Positions 22,599 through 35,046 of a stretch of DNA of 64,000 nucleotides are shown in pieces. Location of the stretch: the NCBI RefSeq assembly GCF_028640845.1, contig NC_080540.1:231368794-231432793 (forward strand). The letters are read 5' to 3'. The stretch is from Ahaetulla prasina. Its lineage: Eukaryota; Chordata; Lepidosauria; Squamata; Colubridae. A model generated the notes under the pieces. The model was given only the letters and a program-made list of their open reading frames with translations. It was not told the DNA's origin and searched no databases. The number at the start of each line of letters is the position of its first letter. Position 1 is the stretch's first letter. Position numbers and translations under genes: made by a program.

Positions 22599-22968
22599 CA
22601 TAGAATCATAGAGTTGGAAGAACCTAAGAAACTATCAAGTCCATTCTACTGCATACTGCAAAATCCATTATATCGTTCTTAATAGAGGACTATCCAACAT
22701 CTCTTTGAAAAAATTCCAATGAAGAAACACTCCCTGTAGTAACTTATTGCATTGATTGAAGGGTAATATTGTAAGGAAGGTCTTCCTAATGTGGAATATG
22801 TATTTACATTCTTGAAGTTTCATCCCATTAGTTCTACTTTTGTTCTCTGGAGCAAGAGAAAATAAGTCTAAACCTTCTGCAATGTGACAATTATTCTGAT
22901 ATTTGAAGTCAGCTTCCATATCTCCTCTCATATCTCCTTTCTCTTCTGCAAGATAACACGCCTAGAAC
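22599..22968 (-). mobile_element. Older CR1 LINE fragment, 3' end
   Basis: TCATAGAATCATAGAGTTGG is the complement of the classic CR1 3' end. Upstream in element sense, a degraded ORF2 C-terminus matches the copies at 12-15 kb only loosely. It is split by the hAT at 22969 and resumes at 23452. Confidence 0.82.
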
Positions 22969-23443
22969 CAGTGGTGAAATCCTACCGGTTCACACCGGTT
23001 CAGGTGAACCGATAGTGATAAGAGCTATCAGTTTGGTGAACCAGTAGTTAAAAAAAAGCTACTGGTTGGTCTGAATCAGTATTTCCGACGATCAGCTGTG
23101 CCGTGTGATTTAAATTTGCTAAAAAGCAGAAAATCCTGCTTTCTAGTGAATCTAAATTGCACAGCACAGCTGTTCCTCCCCTCGCTGGTCTACTTACCTC
23201 CACAAGCCTCCTTTTTCCGTGTGCAGTGCACATTTAGCATGTACTCCGCATGCATGCACACAAGGTGCATTTGGTCACGCTGAGCATGTATGTACAGCAT
23301 GTGTTTGATCACATTGTGAACACGCACGCGCACAGTGTGAATTTTGTGTGCACTGCTCATGCACATGCTTGGCACCCACCACCCATGCGTGGGCAGTGAA
23401 CCGGTGGCAAACCAGTGGCAAACCGAGGAAGATTTCACCACTG
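22969..23443. mobile_element. Non-autonomous hAT element (Ac-like group), 475 bp, inside CR1
   Basis: Termini CAGTGGTGAAATCCTACC and GGAAGATTTCACCACTG, perfect 8-bp duplication CCTAGAAC (22961-22968, 23444-23451). Joining the flanks restores the CR1 sequence, which proves insertion into CR1. Interior is rich in GCATGCA-type alternations. Confidence 0.93.
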
Positions 23444-23605
23444 CCTAGAACTTTTAACTTTTCCTTGTAGGACTTGATTCCCAGTCTTTTATCATCTTAC
23501 TAGCACCTCCTGGACTTGGTCCAGTTGATGCATGCTTTTTAAACTGGGCGTGCAGAACTTCGTGCAATATTCCAAGGGAGGAGTATTGAATCAATTGTAT
23601 ACCTC
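23444..23605 (-). mobile_element. Older CR1 LINE fragment, continuation
   Basis: CACCTCCTGGACTTGGTCCA and AGAACTTCGTGCAATATTCC are the complement of the CR1 ORF2 segment that in the younger copies encodes EYCIQFWSP and the residues around it. It includes the second copy of the hAT duplication at 23444-23451. Confidence 0.75.
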
Positions 23606-24235
23606 TTGGACTAAGAGTGTCTTGGCACAGCAACTCATGTCTTTTGCAATGTGCTGCATCTAGGGCTACTACTAAAGATCACTAGGAAACTACAGCTGAT
23701 CCACAATGCAATGGCATGAGCAGTTATGGGCATGTCTTGGTGTATTTATATAACATCTCTGCTATGCAAACTATACCGGTGACCTTCCAGGTGCAATTCA
23801 AGGTACATTACCTTTATGGCTTAAGCACTGCCCATCTGCTGTTCCACCTTCCCTCATTGTTTCTGCAAATTCTGCGAGATCCATGATTTTGTTCACATTT
23901 ATTAAGTGATGCTCTCTGATGAACTACCTAGTATGTATGATGAAATACCTAGGAAGTAGGTACCATTCTCTACCCTGGTGCCCTTCCCTGGAATACCACC
24001 TTCTTGAAAATCTTATAACTCCATCTTTATGATCTTTTTGAAGCAGTCTGAAGATCTGCCTCTTTCACTGTACTCCATATTAGCCATTTGGACTATTATT
24101 ATGTTTAATATATTTGTGGTATTTCTCTTCCTCTGCTATGGAATTTTTTTAAATTAATGTAACGTGTCATCCTTTGTTTTTAATCTGCCTACTGCTCTGG
24201 ATTGTGGTGAACTGGGAGGCCTTATACATAGAGCC
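23606..24235 (+). mobile_element. Old L2 LINE, segment 5 (C-terminal ORF2)
   Basis: GAAACTACAGCTGATCCACA gives KLQLIHNAMA, the L2 ORF2 segment (KLQLVQNAAAR in intact copies), followed by a frame-broken PVTFQVQFKV-like stretch. About 250 bp later comes a decayed LVPFPGIPPS region. This is the end of the L2 begun at 19020. Confidence 0.6.
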
Positions 24236-24242
24236 AAACCAG

Positions 24243-24450
24243 AGTAGTGGTTATCAGGTTATCAAACCGGTGTAGTGGTTATCAGGCTAGAAATTGGGAG
24301 ACTATGAGTTCTAGTCTCATCTTAGGCAGAAAGCCAGCTGGGTAACCTTGGGCCAGTCACTTTCTCTCAGTCCTAGGAAGAAGGCAATGGCAAATCACTT
24401 CTGAAATACCTTGCAAAGAAAACTGGAGGGAATTGTCCAAGTCATTTTCA
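24243..24450 (+). mobile_element. CORE/MIR-type tRNA-derived SINE
   Basis: GTGTAGTGGTTATCAGGCTAG, GAGTTCTAGTCTCATC (B-box-like), AACCTTGGGCCAGTCAC and GCAAATCACTTCTGAAATAC are in the order of the 7393 copy. The head GTAGTGGTTATCAGG is duplicated at 24246 and 24271. Confidence 0.75.
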
Positions 24451-26088
24451 GTCAAATTCTGGAACCAAAGGATGAAATGGATGTGTGTGGTGTGTACTTT
24501 TTCACACTGCAGAATTTGGAAGAATTTGACTTAGGTCATAAGCTCGTTTTCATAAGGAGGGGAAAAAAAGACCATTTTTTTGGTATTTTGTTTACTTTTT
24601 CTCTTTTTTATTTTAAAGTTCTATATTCTCCAGGTTTTAGTTTTAATAAGTTTTTTTTCTTTTCAAATAAAAGCATATATTAAAATTAAAACAAGCCTCC
24701 CACAAATTCAATTCAGTTCCTACTGACTTTAGATTTCTCGTCATTAACATATAAATAGTCTTCTCCTACCTTCTTCCTGGCTGTTTTTTTTTTCTTCAAC
24801 TTTATGGCCATTAACTAACCACCTAAAAAAGGTCAGTTCTTGCTCCTACCTGAACGAAGAACACGAATTTTAAGAAGAAATTGTACTGTGACATAGTATC
24901 ACTAGATGGCGCTCCAGATTTTTGAGCAAACTCCTTTTGAAACCTGATCGTAATTACTTACTCCTGAAAAGCTCCCGTGCGAAGGGTCTAATGTAGCTTG
25001 TGTAAGACACATAAACTTAGTATATTAGCTGCCTCCAAAATAAACTACTGAAAATTCTTGTACTGGCTCCCCTGTGCTGAAGACTAAAGTGCCAAGTCTG
25101 AATAGATAAGAAGAGCTTTCATGAATTAATAACCAGCACCAGTACCCGGGTGTTTCAAAATAAATTAGGTTATAGGTTTCAGCTATCAAACTGTTACTGT
25201 AACTACAGGACGGTTTCAGAAATGCAGGTTTCTATTGCAGCATCAATGCATTTTGCATGGCGAGGATCTAGCGGTAATCCGATCAACAGCAATTGCTACA
25301 ATACTAGATGGAGCTCTAAGAATAGCATCCAAGGGTAATCTGTCTGGATTATGAATTTGATGAGTAGTTGGTGACGAATCAGGAAAATACTCAAGAGGAA
25401 TAGATTTGAATACAAATACAAAATATGATCTTTATTTTTAGAGCGAGATCTGCATTCTGATTTCAAGGATTTAATCCTCTCTCCATCCACCCCCTGATCT
25501 TTGCTATAATAGTTTCCTAGCTCTCCAACCCCCCTTGCAGGAAATATTTAAAATTCCAGCCTTTCTGTTTTAATTTTGGAGTGATTTCTCACTGCGCTTT
25601 TCTTGATATGGTTATGGACTATAGAGTTTGGAACGATAGGGGCTCCTGAGATTTTAGTGTTCATCTTCTGCTTGGTGCAGCTGAATTGAAGGGGGTGGGT
25701 GGGTGGGTGGATGGAATCTTCATCAGTCTGAAAAGGACTCTGGATGAGTTTACAGCATCTGAGAAAAATGATGAGCCAATTTGGAACAAAGGGATTTCTC
25801 CTGGTTTTAAAAAAGCTTTGCTATTTAACTATGAACTAAACCCAGTCTCTTCAAATAGGCATTATAACAGAGGCTTCTGTCCCAGTATTTTGGCAAAATT
25901 ACTGGTGTGAAAGAGGAACACTAATTACAGTTAGGAAGATCCTGGAATCAAGATTGTGTTCCTCAGCTTTAGGTAAAAGGGTGTGGAGAAGAAAAAATGG
26001 CATTCTTTCCTTTTGATTTATTTTTGTCTTTTTAGTGAGTTTGGGAGTTTTTCAGCAACAAATAAGACAAATGTATTTAGGGCTAGAG
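24451..26088. other. No gene recognised; T-rich stretch and unplaced repeats
   Basis: 24550-24800 is T-rich and resembles the unplaced repeat at 31690-32560. CTAGATGG(C/A)GCTC occurs at 24902 and 25306, flanking about 400 bp, which could mark an unidentified element. No splice-bounded coding segment recognised. Confidence 0.4.
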
Positions 26089-26248
26089 CAGTAGAGGGTT
26101 CCACTTATCTGTGCTACCAGTTCAGAACTGTGAGCATGCACACGCGCAGAGCATCCATGATTATGTCCGGGCGGGTAGGTGGGGAGAGCCTCCCGCCGCC
26201 ACTACCGATTCGCCCAAACCGGGATGAACCAGTAGAAACCCACCACTG
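26089..26248. mobile_element. Non-autonomous hAT element (Ac-like group), 160 bp
   Basis: Starts CAGTAGAGGGTTCCACTTA and ends AGAAACCCACCACTG, perfect 8-bp duplication GGCTAGAG (26081-26088, 26249-26256). Its target happens to match the CTAG-type sites of the other hAT group. Confidence 0.9.
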
Positions 26249-26329
26249 GGCTAGAGATATCCTAGTTAGCAGTGGCCAATTGTAAGTAAGCTACTGTATC
26301 TTGAAGTTAGTTACTCCCTGGTTACTCTA

Positions 26330-26450
26330 GGAAAGTGTTTCCCAACTTTAGCAACTTTAATTTGGATGGACATCAACTCCACGGCTGGGAGAATTCTGGG
26401 AGTTGAAGTCCACTCATTTTAAAGCTGCTCAGATTGAGAAATATTGATAA
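26330..26450. repeat. Diverged palindromic hAT MITE
   Basis: GTGTTTCCCAACTTTAGCAA and AATTCTGGGAGTTGAAGTCC with CTCAGATTGAGAAATATTGA match the palindromic family at 18532 with many substitutions. Confidence 0.55.
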
Positions 26451-27699
26451 ACATTTTCTTTGGAAGATAGCACACTGATAAGGTGAGTTCACCTATTCTT
26501 ACTAACTTTCTTTTCTGTGAGCTTTCTCAGAAAAGAAATGAAAATAAATTTTTATTATAATTCTCCAGGAAAACTCACCCCAAAGAACAGCTCAAATTAA
26601 ACCAATGTCCATATTTAATTGGGTTTGTCTATGTGTGTGTGTGTGTAGATTAATAGAAATATATTTAATTTTCAAGGCTGATAGTAATACATTAACACTC
26701 TGAAGGTAAAACTACAGAACAGTAAATATATTTTATAAATGAATGAAATGTAAGTAGCTCATTCAGGGAAAAATAAGTTACTACTAAGATGGAAACTTCT
26801 TGAAAGCTTTCTACATCTTGCTTCTGAATTGAGTATTTTTTGTAAAAGTTACCCCCCTCTCCCAATTCCAGCCCACCCCCCCAGCCTGGAAGCCATTAGC
26901 TGCAGATCTAAAGGACAAGCCAAAGGAAACACTGAAAAGAATTTTTGAGAGCTACAACCCTCCAACCTTTTATACAGTATCCTAAAAGTTGTTCTCCAGC
27001 AGGATTCTGTTCTCCTGCTTTGATTAAGTTATACTTCTGGTACTAATAGGAAATGTCAAATCAGCACTTGGAGGAAAGTTATGCGCACTACTTTGGTGGA
27101 GGATTGATTGACCACAAAAATATCTGAGATCTTCCCATCATATTCATGACTAAAACTTTGTTCGTTTTATAACTTTTTAAATATTATGTGATGAAAACAG
27201 TCTATGTTCATTTTGCTTAAAACAGCCTTTCCAAACCTGGTTCTCTGCCGAATTGTTAAGTTTGTAACTTGCAGAATTTTCCATGCCAGCTATGCTTGGT
27301 ATTTGGTTGGTTTCAACATTCCCAAAGGACAGCAGGATAATGAAGGCTTGGTTGAGACGTGAGTAATCCGTGTTAGTTTTTTGTAAGGAAGCAATAGAAT
27401 ATCAGAAGCATCCAAAGTAAGTAGAATGCAGTGGGAACCAGGAGAAGAGTGGGCACTAAAACAAGAAGAGATCATATTAAGAAATGGATGCTGAATGAAT
27501 ATACCTGAATGCACAAGTGAAACCAGTACTATGTGGAAGATATTTGGTCACATCATGTAGTGAAATGTAGTCTGGATTCCCAGAAGGAGGGGTGGGGCTG
27601 CATCTCAGAAGACCAAAAGATAGAGAAGTTTAGATAGTTTAGTTAGGAGGAAAAGAGTCAAAACAGCTCATCCCTAGAAGTTCTCAGGGTATATTTTTA
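26451..27699. other. No feature recognised
   Basis: AT-rich sequence with a short (TG)n at 26630-26646. No gene or repeat recognised. Confidence 0.5.
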
Positions 27700-28080
27700 A
27701 TTAAGTAGCCGCTTGGCAAGATTTCTGTCTATAGGTGAGGCACAACAAAGGAAAGTGCATATTTCTTCATTTTGGGAAGAAGAAACTGTATATATTTCTT
27801 GGCTTGGGGAGATTGACATCAGGAGAAAAAATTATGAATTTGCAATTTGACTGAGTTGCAAAACACAATTACAAAGAAAGCACAAATGGCATAAAAGACA
27901 AGAGAAAAAAACCAAGAAAATTGTCCCTGGATAGCTTTAACGAGGTTCTCTAGGGAAAAGAAGTTAAGAGCAAAAGTGGTGAATGGATATGTTAGAAGCA
28001 AGGAAAGGTATGGAAAACTATAGTATAATGAATGCTGTTGGTTTAAACTCATTTACTCTGGTTTCTTCTCTTATGCCTTT
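27700..28080. repeat. Dispersed repeat shared with 9.76-10.2 kb (family unknown)
   Basis: AGTGGTGAATGGATATGTTA and AGAAGCAAGGA match the first copy, with similar spacing to the next shared segment. Confidence 0.4.
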
Positions 28081-28496
28081 AATTTACCTAATTTATATTT
28101 CTTACTCCTTTTCTTTCCTGTACTTTAATAATATTGTTTATCCTGAAACAAAATAGTACGGTGGGTATATACTTATATACGCATTATGAACTCAAGACAT
28201 CATTTCTAGGCTGAATTTTAATCCAAAATTAGATCTTTAATTAAAAAGGAATTCTTCCAAATTTCAAAATTGCTCATACACAAAGATAGCTATATATTAT
28301 GACCTGTGGTTAAAACAATAAACTTATTTATATCTGTATTTACACAAAAAATATTCACTGAGAAGGCTCCCAATAAACACACCATCCTCTCTATGTGGAG
28401 GTCCGTGAGGACATGTCAGAAAGGACAAAGCTAATGCATTGGTCCAACTACCCCTTTTCCTGCCCTTTATATATAGTTTTTAAGATAAATTAGATA

Positions 28497-28923
28497 TTGT
28501 ATTTTTCAGAGTATAAAGCGCACCTTTTCCCCCCAAAAGAGGGTGAAAAACTGGGTGTGTCTTATACTCCGAATATAGACCCGCCCAGCTTCTCAAACGG
28601 AGAAGGCTGAAAAAAGAATCAGAAAAAAAGCTTCAGAAAAGAAACCTCCAAACAGAGCTTCAGAAAAGAAGCCCCCAAACAGAGCTTCAGAGGCTTTTTT
28701 TCTGAAGCTGTTTCAGAAGTGTCAGAGGCAGAAAAAAAAAGCAAAAAAAAAGCGAGGCACAGAGCTTACAACCAAGGAACCTGTTGCTAAAATTCACCTC
28801 TGGAACAGCTGATTGGGGGTATTCTGGGAGATCCACCTGCCAATCAGTTTTTTTCTTATTTTCCTTCCCAAAAACTAAGGTGCGTCTTATACTCCGGTGT
28901 GTCTTATACTCCAAAAAATACGG
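28497..28923. mobile_element. TA-flanked inverted-repeat element, 427 bp
   Basis: Ends TTGTATTTTTCAGAGTATAA and TTATACTCCAAAAAATACGG are inverted and flanked by TA (28495-28496, 28924-28925). Between them an imperfect tandem of about 27 bp (CAGAGCTTCAGAAAAGAAGC) repeats two to three times. Same family as 50503-51071. TA flanks suggest Tc1/mariner. Confidence 0.75.
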
Positions 28924-28925
28924 TA

Positions 28926-30679
28926 AATTTTCCTAAGTTAACTTTGATTCATGTGTGTTTTCCTTGGAAACAAAACAAATGTGACTTGACGTTGCCTTCT
29001 TTTGCTATTTTTTCTTCTTTTTTTATCTTTTTAAGGAACAGTTCACAGTTGCTAGGTCTTCCCACTGAAGTAACACCCAGGTCTGACCTGTAACCTTTCA
29101 AGATCAGATACATCAGTTAAATATTATATCAATATAATAATTTCTGATATTTAATGATACTGAATTCATGTTCTTCTTTTCTGCAGATAGCACAATAATT
29201 TTGCAACTGCCTCCAAAATTAATCTGGTATGATTAGGCAAGAATTGTTTATAATACTCGTGGAATAGTTGGATACTTGATTGCCTGAGGCAATATTTTCA
29301 GGTCTAGAGTCTACATTTAAGGGAGTTTTCTTCAGTCTTTTTTCAACAAGCCCTTAAGTGTTGTCATGATTTTTAAAGTAGACCAGTAGTGACTTCTTTA
29401 CAAGCCTTTTCATGAATTAAGAAAACTTGATTGGTTGTTGTTGCAAACATGATAGTTTCATGTCTTCAGGCTGTCAATGCTTTTCAAAATTCATGACCGT
29501 CTCTTTCTTGTGATAGCTTCTCATGCACTCTTTTCCTACTATCTACCTACATTTGAGAACCTAGGCAAAATGCAAGCAAATATTTTTGCTACCTTTGGAG
29601 AAATGAGTCTTGCAATTTCATCGGACGTTGATAAAGAGCTTTGTGAATGGAACAGTTGAGTGTTAGGAAAGAGGTTGTTAGTGGAAGCAAACAATGTGTG
29701 GCATAGAATTTGATCCATTTCAGAACAATCTTAGTGGTAGAAATGTCCACACTAAAATAGACTCAACCAGGATTGATTGCTATGACAATATAATGTACAT
29801 CGAATCAAACTGGACCAGAATCCTGTTCTAGGCTTAATGATGGAACTGTGAACAAGACTTGTCATCTCAGTTCCCCATATGAAAGAGGATGTGTTAGCAC
29901 TAAGCAAAACAATTCAAATTCAAAAAGGGTTGTTTCAACAAACCCAGAAACGTTTCATGTTCAAAACCAGCCTAACTCAGATGACGGAATGCTTCAAGAA
30001 GGTTTAGGAGTATGCATGTTGAGCTTGAGCTGTTTTAAATTCAAATGTTTTGCACAACTCTAATTTACAGATCCTGATTTCTAAACTGCTGGCCGATGTA
30101 ATCCCTGAGGATAAAAGATGATTTGCTCTAATCAAGAATATTACCGATTCTGATCCTGAAAAAGTAATGTGTTTTATTCCCCTCCCTGGCAAACACCTAA
30201 ACATCCACAAACACTCACACAGAATCTTGGAGAAATTCCCAGTGTGAGTTTCTTGTGCATGCAGCAGTTCTAAAGAATATAGGAGCGTCATTCTGCCTTT
30301 GATTGTACACATGACTGCAGCCTTCATTCCTTCACAGGCTTCAGTGAAATCCCAAAGGAAGCCATCATGGCGAAACACTTCCCGTTGGGCTTTTCAGATC
30401 AGGAGCCATGGCAGGCCCCGAATGAGGGAGACATGCGAAACAGAGAAAGCCAACAAGAATTGTAGCCACTGTCATCTCACAACAATAAAGAAGTTCAAAA
30501 TACTTTCAAAAGCAACTCAAAAGCATCACCCGGAGAAGGGAGTGGAATCAGAATTCTCTTTTCACTGAGGATGAAAATGCTTGAGAAATTGGAAAGTTGT
30601 TTTTAGTGCATGTTTAAGAAGTTACTTTTTTTTATTAACATAAAAAGAAAGATGTATTAATCTCTCTCTTTGTGTCAGT

Positions 30680-30681
<2 letters not shown>
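28926..30681. other. No feature recognised
   Basis: Unique-looking AT-rich DNA. Open frames of 60-124 codons here have no recognisable domain. Confidence 0.5.

Positions 30682-30727
<46 letters not shown>
30682..30727. repeat. (AC)n microsatellite
   Basis: About 23 AC units followed by a degenerate GACAGAG purine tract. Confidence 0.96.
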
Positions 30728-30730
<3 letters not shown>

Positions 30731-31689
30731 GAGGGAGACAGAGAGAAAAACAGAGACAGAGAAAGAGACATCTATAACTGGCATAAGCATTACATTTTTT
30801 AAAAGACTCTTGTGCAAATCTAAGCAAAAAGATGATCCTACTTCCAACTCTCTTGTTGGTATTCCTGATGATAATGCTACTGTTGGAAGAATGCTGCCTA
30901 CCGATTTTAAAACTAGAGTCTATTATGAAGCAGAACCATGCTGGTTATTGTGCTATATTGTGTTCTGTGTGATATAATACACTGGTTTGCTGACTAGGTT
31001 ACCCTAGTTTTGAAATTCTGAGATATGGAAATACAAATTCCCAGTCACAATTTGTAATAAATACTCCACAGGAAATGCTGTTCCTGTGTTATATGGTGTT
31101 CAAATACTGCCACCAAAATATATTTTCCAACAGGAGTAGGAACTTGTTTCCTCCCAGCAGTGAGTTTTCCCAGCATTCCCCACACAATTGGACATGTGAC
31201 CTGGAAACATTGGAAACCTGATATTACAAGTCTTAAAGTTGCCAAGGTTAGACACCTTGAATTAAATAGACTTCTATCCCTGTGGTCTTGAAACTGTGAC
31301 TTTTATTGCAGACAAGTGGAAGGGGCATTATAACTGAGAAACCTTCCCAGTTGAACTTAATTAAAAGATTTATTAAGATAAACATTTATAAAAGAATAAT
31401 CTTGCAAGTTACTTTTGCCTTTCTCTCAACCAATATTTGTCTGATGATGGGAAGGCACCGTGACTCTTTCCAAAGAAGAACATACGCCATGTAATATATT
31501 TCTCTGCCTTCAGCTCTTCCGGCTGCTTTGGGTTTTTCACAGACTTTTTCTGAAGTAACCTCAGATGTTGGAGTCTCTTGCCTATGTAGGGCTTAGCATG
31601 ACTTTATGGCATGATTTCCCTCCTTCTTTTTCCAGCTGCCAATCTTGGTTCTTCTTCCAGCAGTGATTTCTCTCTTTTTTTATAGTAAG
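30728..31689. other. No gene; MITE half near 31.2 kb
   Basis: 31225-31260 (ACAAGTCTTAAAGTTGCCAA then GGTTAGACACC) is the right half of a palindromic hAT MITE. The rest is unrecognised. Confidence 0.5.
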
Positions 31690-32930
31690 TATGTTAAAAA
31701 TTGCAATTAAAAAGATAATAACCAATGCAAATGTAAACAATTAAAGCATAAAAAGAAAAAGTACAAAGTGCACAAAATATAAAAAAAAATACAGAAGAAA
31801 AAATAAGAATGTAATAAAGAAAAAAAGAAATATATAAAGAAATGACATCCCCTTTCATCACAATAAGTATAAACAATTTTAGTATCTGATCGCCTTCTCT
31901 TAAAATTCAACATATGATCTCTTCTATCCAAATTCTATCTCTTATCTATAAACAAAGCCTTAAAGTCTCATCATTCAGTTCTGCTCAGCAAATAACATAT
32001 GTATTTTAACTTTATCAAATAAACCAACCTTATATTCTTTTACTTATAACAATCGTAAACCTTTGTCCATTCAAATAATGTCCTAGAACTTGATTTCTTT
32101 TCATTTCTTTTCTTTGTCTCTTCTCACAAAATTCTTCAAAGCTTTAATAAGACTCTTTCATAAATCCAGCATAGGAGAGTTATCCAGGTCACTCTCTTGG
32201 TTTATTTGTGTATATCCCTTTAATTATTAAGACTTCAGCCAATTTCGTTTTGTGTGCCCAGTGTAGCAATCTTTGCCATATTATTTTTGTAGTCTGTCAT
32301 TTTTAATCTACTTTCACATCAGACTGAGTCTTGTCTAGTGAAACTTGTTCTTCTTCCATAACATTTTAAATACAGTGCATCTATAGAGGCAGACACTTTT
32401 CTGGGTCCATTTTTCAAAAATATTGTTCAGTATGTCCAGTGTTAAAATATTTTGTTCCAGTCTGCATTTGTAAGTCAAATTTAAATATTATTCTCATTTA
32501 ATGTAATCTTTAGTTGCTTCTGGTTCCCTCTAGCACCCAACCTTCAAAGTCTCATTATTACATTTTTAAGGCATTTTTCTATGGGAAGGATTCTTTATAA
32601 TTAATTCCAAAAACTTATTTGAAATCCATCTAGACCTTTAGCTCCAGAATCAAAGTTCTAACCACTCATTTGCTATTTATTCCAAAACAGTTTTTTTAAA
32701 AGTTCTTAACCTTCTATTTAAAATGTCTTTTGCTATGGATTGAAGGAAACTCACTCAGTGATGTAAAATTTGTCAATCCAAAGTTCTTTAGAGCTGGAAA
32801 AAAAAAAGTTAACAAGCAATATCCAAAAGTGATTAGAAAAACCAGTTGAGCCCCAGTCCTTTCTGAAAGTGCCAACTGTGGTTTCAGCAAGATGGCTGTT
32901 CTTTTATCAACCATAGATTTAAATGCTCTG
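31690..32930. repeat. AT-rich dispersed repeat, probable LINE-derived, reverse sense
   Basis: The stretch shares a segment with 47440-47640: TTATCAAATAAACCAACCTT here near 32010 against TGATCAAATAAACCAGCTTT near 47567. An A-rich tract at 31690-31850 precedes it. The layout would fit a reversed LINE 3' region, but I cannot name the family. Confidence 0.4.
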
Positions 32931-32935
32931 TAGAC

Positions 32936-33056
32936 CAGGGGTCTCCAACGTTGGCAACTTTAAGACTTGTGGACTTCAACTCCCAGCAAAGCTGGCTGAG
33001 TAATTCTGGGAGTTGAAGTCTACAAGTCTTAAAGTTGCCAAGGTTGGAGACCCCTG
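32936..33056. mobile_element. Palindromic hAT MITE (TA-centred target group), 121 bp
   Basis: CAGGGGTCTCCAACGTTGGC at one end, GCCAAGGTTGGAGACCCCTG at the other. Flanks CTGTAGAC and CTGTTGAC form an 8-bp duplication with one mismatch. The two arms pair over almost the whole element. Confidence 0.92.
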
Positions 33057-33824
33057 CTGTTGACCATTATCTTGTGGTCTCTTTGTGAGGAACAACCATC
33101 GGGAGCACTTGTGGGCAATCTCAAGTCCTCTCCTTGTCCAGAGAGGAATTACAAAGTGCTGTCTGTTTGCTCTTCAGTCTGCTCTTATTTTCCACTTTAA
33201 CAGAGCCATTTGCTGTTTGCCATTTCATCCCTGGAAATGCTAGGGATTCCAAGCAATGATTTCTCTTAGTCCCCTAAACCTGTTCTTCTCTGAGCTCTGC
33301 TCTCTTGGGTTATTAATCACCAGTTTTGTGGTATACAGCATAATGTTTAACCGATTGTATTCCCCAAAGAAAGCAGGGAGAGCAAACATATCCTCTGTGA
33401 CCATTTCAAGAGGTAATTGAAACAAACCAGATACCACACTAACACCTGTTACAGCACTCTTTTGTTTTTATAGAACAGATAGAAAAAAACCCCAAATATA
33501 AAGGATTACTTAGCATAAATGTAATATTGATGCTTCCTGCTCATGTTATGTTGTGGCTAAAGACTTTATTGATGTGCTGTGTGCTCATAAAAGCACGTGC
33601 AAAACACTCTGGCAAAAAGAGGAAGCTGGATCTCTGATGCTGCTGGCTGCCTTGCAATCATATTCATATTGTTGCTCAGCTCTCAGGACTCAGGGGAAAA
33701 AATACCTTATTTCTTTTTGACTATTTGGGGCAGTATGTATTGTTGCAAATACTTTGGTACCCAAGTATATGTTAGGTATCAATAGCTGTCAGCACTTTTC
33801 TAGAATTATGCTATTTGATCAAGA
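33057..33824. other. No feature recognised
   Basis: No gene or recognisable repeat between the MITE and the LINE remnant. Confidence 0.5.
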
Positions 33825-33900
33825 ATAGAATAGAAATTTTTATTGGCCAAGTGTGATTGGACACACAAGGAATTTGTCTTGGTGTGTATTTCAAAGAAGG
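33825..33900. repeat. Short LINE-type remnant
   Basis: (AGAAT)n-like start, then TTTTTATTGGCCAAGTGTGA and TTGGACACACAAGGAATTTG, a dispersed reptile repeat I have seen but cannot assign to a family with certainty. Confidence 0.45.
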
Positions 33901-34337
33901 AAAACTAGTCTTATATTTTGGGACTCAAAGGCATTTGAAGCACTCATTTTGCCCCCTAAATCAATTTTTTTCCTGTGTCTAACTTTTAGGTGGACAAATG
34001 TAGCACACAAACTGTGAACTGCCCACTTCTTTGTTATTTCCCACTATCCCATCAGCACCTTGATTCTACACTGTGTGCTGGAAAATCGGGAAAAAAGAGG
34101 TCTTGGTTTAAAGGAATTGAGTTCTGATTTCTCCTCTTCCTCTTTTTGAGTCTGATGTCACACTGTCGCCTGTTTGCATTTAGCTTGGCCTAATGCATGA
34201 ACTCGCCCCCATTATAGTTTAGCATTGGTATGAACCAGTCAGCTGTGTTTTTTAAAACTTGTATTAGTGTTTAGTATAAACTCATCTTTTCTGTGCTGAT
34301 GGAACAGGGTTACATGATACCCAGAGAAACCCTAGAT

Positions 34338-34810
34338 CAGGGGTAGTCAACCTTTTTATACCTACCGCCCATTTTTGTATCTCTGTTAGTAGTAAAATTT
34401 TCTAACCACCCACTGGTTCCACAGATTGGGTTTGGGGTGGGGGCACCGGCTACCAGCTCTGCTTGTCTGTTACAGCTGGATAGTGTGGGGGGAGATGCGT
34501 GAGCTATTCTGGGACAAGGCTCTTTTGTTTGCAGTCGCACTATAGCACCATTTAGTTTCACTTACGTAATGCGAACTAAACTTATGCGCGGGTCATACAA
34601 ATAGTATATTTTCACAAATTTAAATTGTCACAGGGAATTTTATGAAAACATAATGAAAATGTTTTTAAAAAAAGCTATGAAGTTTTTTTAAAAAGTCACT
34701 TAAATTTTAAAAAAAGGAAAGTGCTCCAGTATCGGACAAAACCCCTACCGCCCACCATGAAAGCTGGAACGCCCACTAGTGGGCAGTAGGGATCCGGTTG
34801 ACTACCATTG
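34338..34810. mobile_element. Non-autonomous hAT element (TA-centred target group), 473 bp
   Basis: Ends CAGGGGTAGTCAACCTTTTT and GGTTGACTACCATTG, inverted. Flanks CCCTAGAT and CCCTAGAC form an 8-bp duplication with one mismatch. The interior repeats the CTACCGCCCA motif near both ends. No transposase. Confidence 0.88.
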
Positions 34811-35046
34811 CCCTAGACTGAAATTGTGATGAGAGCGACCAAATGCATCGAAATGGATTGTTGATGGCATGCTAGAGATGCCTATTGGAGAACAAGACAT
34901 TTCATTTCAAAGATGCTTCTTTTTGCTGATATTAACCTTGATAATTATGATCTATCTCAGTGGCTCTCAACTTTTTCTTCACCACAGACCCCCTTAAAAT
35001 ACATTTTTCCACAATGAAAAAACCAAAGAAATTTAATGTTCTTATC

